NCBI RefSeq assembly: GCF_015832195.1
Contig: NC_052016.1
Span: 83,830,547 to 83,894,546, forward strand
Source of the DNA: Motacilla alba alba
Taxonomy: Eukaryota; Chordata; Aves; Passeriformes; Motacillidae
Length of the DNA: 64,000 bases
Reading direction: 5' to 3'
Shown one piece after another: positions 62,001-64,000 of this stretch (positions are counted from its first letter, which is position 1; every line of letters begins with the position of its first letter). Both the position numbers and the translations under genes were made by a program. The notes under the pieces are model-generated. The model was not told where the DNA came from and ran no database searches. It saw nothing but the letters and a program-made list of their open reading frames with translations.

Positions 62001-64000
62001 GCAGATAACTGCCCTTGCCCAGTCTGGGCTGTTCAGTTTGTGCTCTGTGCCTAGCTGCACAAATGATGGAATTCTTCCTATTGCACAGAAGTGGTTTCTG
62101 TGCCAGTCATAATTTCAGATCTGCTGCCTTCATCTCCAGAATCCTTCTAATATGATTTCTGCCACACCGTCCGTTCAATAAGGTGAAGAGAACTGAAAAA
62201 GCCTGTGTTTGTTTCCTTGGCAGATGGAAACTGCATGTGATTATACTTGCAAAAGTTTGTTTTATAGCTGGCCAAAAGTAAACATGAAAGTAATTGATTT
62301 GCATTAGGCATTCCCTTTCCAGAGCCTACTTGATCTTGTGAGCTCATAGGTCACTTCTGTGATGACTTTTGGGAGGTGGCATCACTTTGCCCAGTGATTT
62401 CAAGTATAGGTGGTATTTAAAAGCACAGTTGAGGGCACTGTTGAAGAACAGAACGGAATCAGAAAGGAAGGGATAAGCCTCTTTATTCTTATCTCATACC
62501 ATTAATTTTTGCATCATGAGAAATGCTGAGGAAGAGTTCTATAGCTCTTGGAATTGCTGGGTGCTATCTCTTGTCCTTCCCTTAGTTTCGTCCTCTTAAA
62601 GGTCTAATTATTTTCAAATAGTAAGATATTTTTGTCTGTGCTTAGGAACAAAATAAGATTTTGTATTCTCTTCCTGAAGTTGACATAGTGCTTGTGCTAT
62701 GATGACTCTGTGGGATCCATAACATTTATTCCTTCATATGACTGCATTCTGGAGGTTTTTGGGGTTTTTTTTAGACTTTGGACTATTTTGACGCATATTT
62801 TCCCTAATCAGAGTGATTATAAACATTCTTCACAGTGAAACATCAGCCTCAGGCTTGGCTGAGATTTCATCAAGGAGGTTTGTGTCCTAGTTGAGCTTTC
62901 TATTTCAAGTGACACAAAATACACTTGAATGTAGGAATTTTGTAATATATCTGAGTTACAATTGATGGTAATTTTCCTGTCTATTCATCTGCTAAATATG
63001 ATTTCTTTCACAGAGTGCTTTTTTCTTCAAAGGTACTCTTCTGCTCTTTAGTCAGTTATTAATGTAGCATTTCATCTTTTGTGTGTTTGGCAATACAAAA
63101 GAATTAAAACCAAACCCAGATAAGTATCCCTGTATATTTTCAAAGACTCTTTTTGGTCTTACTTTATATAAATATTTGGATGAGGGGAGAGATCTGTGAA
63201 AGAACTCAAGTGTTGTTCTGAACAGTTTATATATGCTGCATTGTATCTCCAGGTAAAATTTCATAGTGTGTTGTAACCTAGGTGTGGTTTTTTGTTTTGT
63301 TTTTATTTTTTCTACTTCTCTTTACCTCCTTGTGAAAAGTGAGGTCCGGGAGTGTCTGAAACTGTACCAAGACCATAAGCAATGCTTCTCTCTCTATAAG
63401 CAAGTAAAGAAACTCAATAAGCAGATCGAGTCAGCAGAGGAATTCATCAGAGAAGGCAGGTAAGTGTTCACTGCTATATAAAGGAAAAAAAAATAGAAAA
63501 AACCCACAATTAAGGCACCAACTTACTGATTGAGGAGCTGATTAAAGTGATGCTTTTTGTATGTGTCAGTTGAAGTGGGTACTGAGCAGAGCTCTCAAAT
63601 TACAATTAAAATAAATATTGACTTGCATAGCAACTATTCTATTCTGATTCCTTCTGATGCCACTGTGTCCCTTTTGCATACTTAACTTCTTTCTGCAGCA
63701 GATAGTAAAGCAAACATAGTGATGGGAGTTTTCAGCTCTCATATATTATTACTCAGCACTGATGGGACCCCACCTGGGCACTGGGCTCCCAGTGCAGGAG
63801 AGATGAAGCTACTGAGAAAGTCCAGTGAAGTTCCACAAAGACTGGAGGCAGAGAGCATCTCTCTTCTGCAAAAAAAGTCTGGGGAGGCTGAGAGTGTTTG
63901 CCCTGAGACTTCTCTGCTACAGGGTGATTTCATCAATGTACCTGAAGGGAGAGTGCAAAGAGGGCAGAGCCAGGCTCTCCTCGGTGGTGTTCTGTGGTGG
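43975..64000 (+). CDS. DNAJC3: DNAJC3 (P58IPK), partial: exons 1-7
   Basis: Seven exons give 848 nt (282 residues and two bases) in one frame; the human protein has 504 residues. The start MVSPAASAGRLGS is followed by a hydrophobic core (residues 14-23) and a signal peptide ending near QYQG-AEC. TPR repeats follow at about 37-70, 71-104, 105-138, 154-187, 188-221 and 222-255, and TPR7 begins near 268. C248 and C258 fall at the positions of a known disulphide in the mammalian protein. The remaining TPRs and the J domain lie beyond the right edge. Family role: ER-lumenal co-chaperone that binds unfolded clients by its TPRs and stimulates BiP; it was first named as an inhibitor of the kinase PKR. 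Regulation: a perfect ERSE in the promoter. It is divergent from DZIP1. Confidence 0.96.
44057..49913 (+). other. DNAJC3 intron 1
   Basis: The first 500 bases belong to the CpG island. The rest is AT-rich with several T-rich runs. A short CR1 end lies at 49738-49790. No RNA gene or conserved coding segment was seen. Confidence 0.8.
49738..49790 (-). mobile_element. Short CR1 3'-end fragment
   Basis: The plus strand reads CAGAATCCCTTAGGTTGGAA followed by AAGACCTCTGAGATTACCTAGAG, the reverse complement of a CR1 3' terminus. It is only about 50 bp long. Confidence 0.55.
49914..50024 (+). CDS. DNAJC3: DNAJC3 exon 2 (residues 28-65)
   Basis: The acceptor TTCTTTAAG and donor ATAG|GTATGT bound 111 nt. 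It encodes AECGINAEVEKQLEMGKKLL and the first part of TPR1 (AGQLADALSHFHAAI). Confidence 0.95.
50025..52948 (+). other. DNAJC3 intron 2
   Basis: AT-rich unique intron; nothing recognised. Confidence 0.8.
52949..53073 (+). CDS. DNAJC3: DNAJC3 exon 3 (residues 65-106)
   Basis: The acceptor ATTTGCAG and donor TCA|GTAAGT bound 125 nt. It encodes NYIAYYRRATVYLAMGKSKA, which spans the end of TPR1 and TPR2, nearly identical to human. Confidence 0.95.
53074..54136 (+). other. DNAJC3 intron 3
   Basis: Ordinary intron except for a near-perfect inverted repeat at 53856-53919. Confidence 0.8.
53856..53919. repeat. 28-bp inverted repeat (hairpin) with 8-nt loop
   Basis: Arms 53856-53883 and 53892-53919 are complementary apart from two positions, both of which form G-U pairs in the plus-strand RNA. 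The loop is CTTTTCAT. The origin could be a miniature transposon, a chance inversion or a miRNA-like hairpin; the sequence alone does not decide. Confidence 0.85.
54137..54211 (+). CDS. DNAJC3: DNAJC3 exon 4 (residues 107-131)
   Basis: The acceptor CCTTTCAG and donor GTG|GTAAGT bound 25 codons. TPR3 sequence ARLQRGHLLLKQGKFDEAED matches human with one change. Phase 0-0. Confidence 0.95.
54212..59800 (+). other. DNAJC3 intron 4
   Basis: A 5.6-kb intron. It contains a T-rich run (about 56475-56515) and otherwise unique sequence. A short GC hairpin (57307-57329, GCTCGG/CCGAGC) was noted. No mobile element was identified. Confidence 0.78.
59801..59953 (+). CDS. DNAJC3: DNAJC3 exon 5 (residues 132-182)
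   Basis: The acceptor GTTTGCAG and donor GCA|GTAAGT bound 51 codons. It covers the end of TPR3, the linker LKSNPSNNEEKEAQTQL and TPR4. Phase 0-0. Confidence 0.95.
59954..63339 (+). other. DNAJC3 introns 5 and 6
   Basis: Intron 5 is 59954-61246 and intron 6 is 61429-63339, with exon 6 between them. Unique, AT-rich; no repeats recognised. Confidence 0.8.
61247..61428 (+). CDS. DNAJC3: DNAJC3 exon 6 (residues 183-243)
   Basis: The acceptor TTCTCAAG and donor TCAG|GTAATT bound 182 nt. It encodes VCVWDAELRELRAECYIKEG and most of TPR5-6. Confidence 0.95.
63340..63459 (+). CDS. DNAJC3: DNAJC3 exon 7 (residues 243-283)
   Basis: The acceptor GTGAAAAG and donor GGCAG|GTAAGT bound 120 nt. It contains C248 and C258 in EVRECLKLYQDHKQC, then the KQVKKLNKQIESAEE helix opening TPR7. 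Confidence 0.95.
63745..64000 (+). mobile_element. CR1 LINE fragment, continues past the right edge
   Basis: The plus strand carries GATGGGACCCCACCTGGGCA, GGGCTCCCAGTGCAGGAGAGATG, GTCCAGTGAAGTTCCACAAAG, GATTTCATCAATGTACCTGAAGGGAGAGTGCAAAGAGGGC and CAGGCTCTCCTCGGTGGTG in normal CR1 ORF2 order. It lies in DNAJC3 intron 7, sense to the gene. Confidence 0.92.

Noticed and set aside
1..64000. tRNA, rRNA, CRISPR arrays, operons or bacterial-type systems
   Set aside because: None seen; the spliced genes and CR1 repeats show vertebrate nuclear DNA.

Overview
This is a vertebrate nuclear window and almost certainly avian. Coding sequence is split into short exons with GT...AG introns. The recognisable interspersed repeats are almost all CR1 LINEs, the commonest avian retroposons, and no Alu or L1 was seen. 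Promoters are CpG-rich. The two genes are neighbours in the same order and head-to-head orientation as on human chromosome 13. The species cannot be named from the sequence.

Left half (235-34949, minus strand): a complete DZIP1 coding sequence in 19 exons. I rebuilt it exon by exon from homology and splice sites. Every phase joins, the total is 2493 nt (830 codons plus stop), and all domains are present: the DZIP1 N-terminal domain, one C2H2 zinc finger (C167/C170/H183/H188), a long coiled coil and a conserved acidic C-terminal tail. DZIP1 is a basal-body and centriolar-appendage protein needed for cilia and Hedgehog signalling. The start codon appears to be the last three bases of exon 1, followed by a 72-nt intron. 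A near-consensus RFX X-box lies about 50 bp upstream. The 3' UTR runs off the left edge.

Middle (about 35.0-43.6 kb): a 9-kb intergenic spacer between the divergent promoters. It holds a G-poor pyrimidine-rich tract, two CR1 remnants, an orphan GC-rich island (37.77-38.85 kb) with a 430-codon ORF of doubtful meaning and a short tandem repeat, and a third CR1 just upstream of DNAJC3.

Right part (43975 to the right edge, plus strand): the first seven exons of DNAJC3 (P58IPK), an ER-lumenal TPR/J-domain co-chaperone. Its signal peptide and TPR repeats 1-6 are encoded here; the J domain lies beyond the window. A perfect ER stress response element (CCAAT-N9-CCACG) sits 96 bp upstream of the ATG, matching its known induction by the unfolded protein response. 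Introns contain a near-perfect 28-bp hairpin and further CR1 fragments.

The two genes do different jobs (cilium assembly; ER protein folding) and there is no sign of a shared pathway. I found no clearly new biological system. The points most worth a second look are the DZIP1 start-codon/intron arrangement, the X-box, the ERSE, the intronic hairpin and the orphan island.
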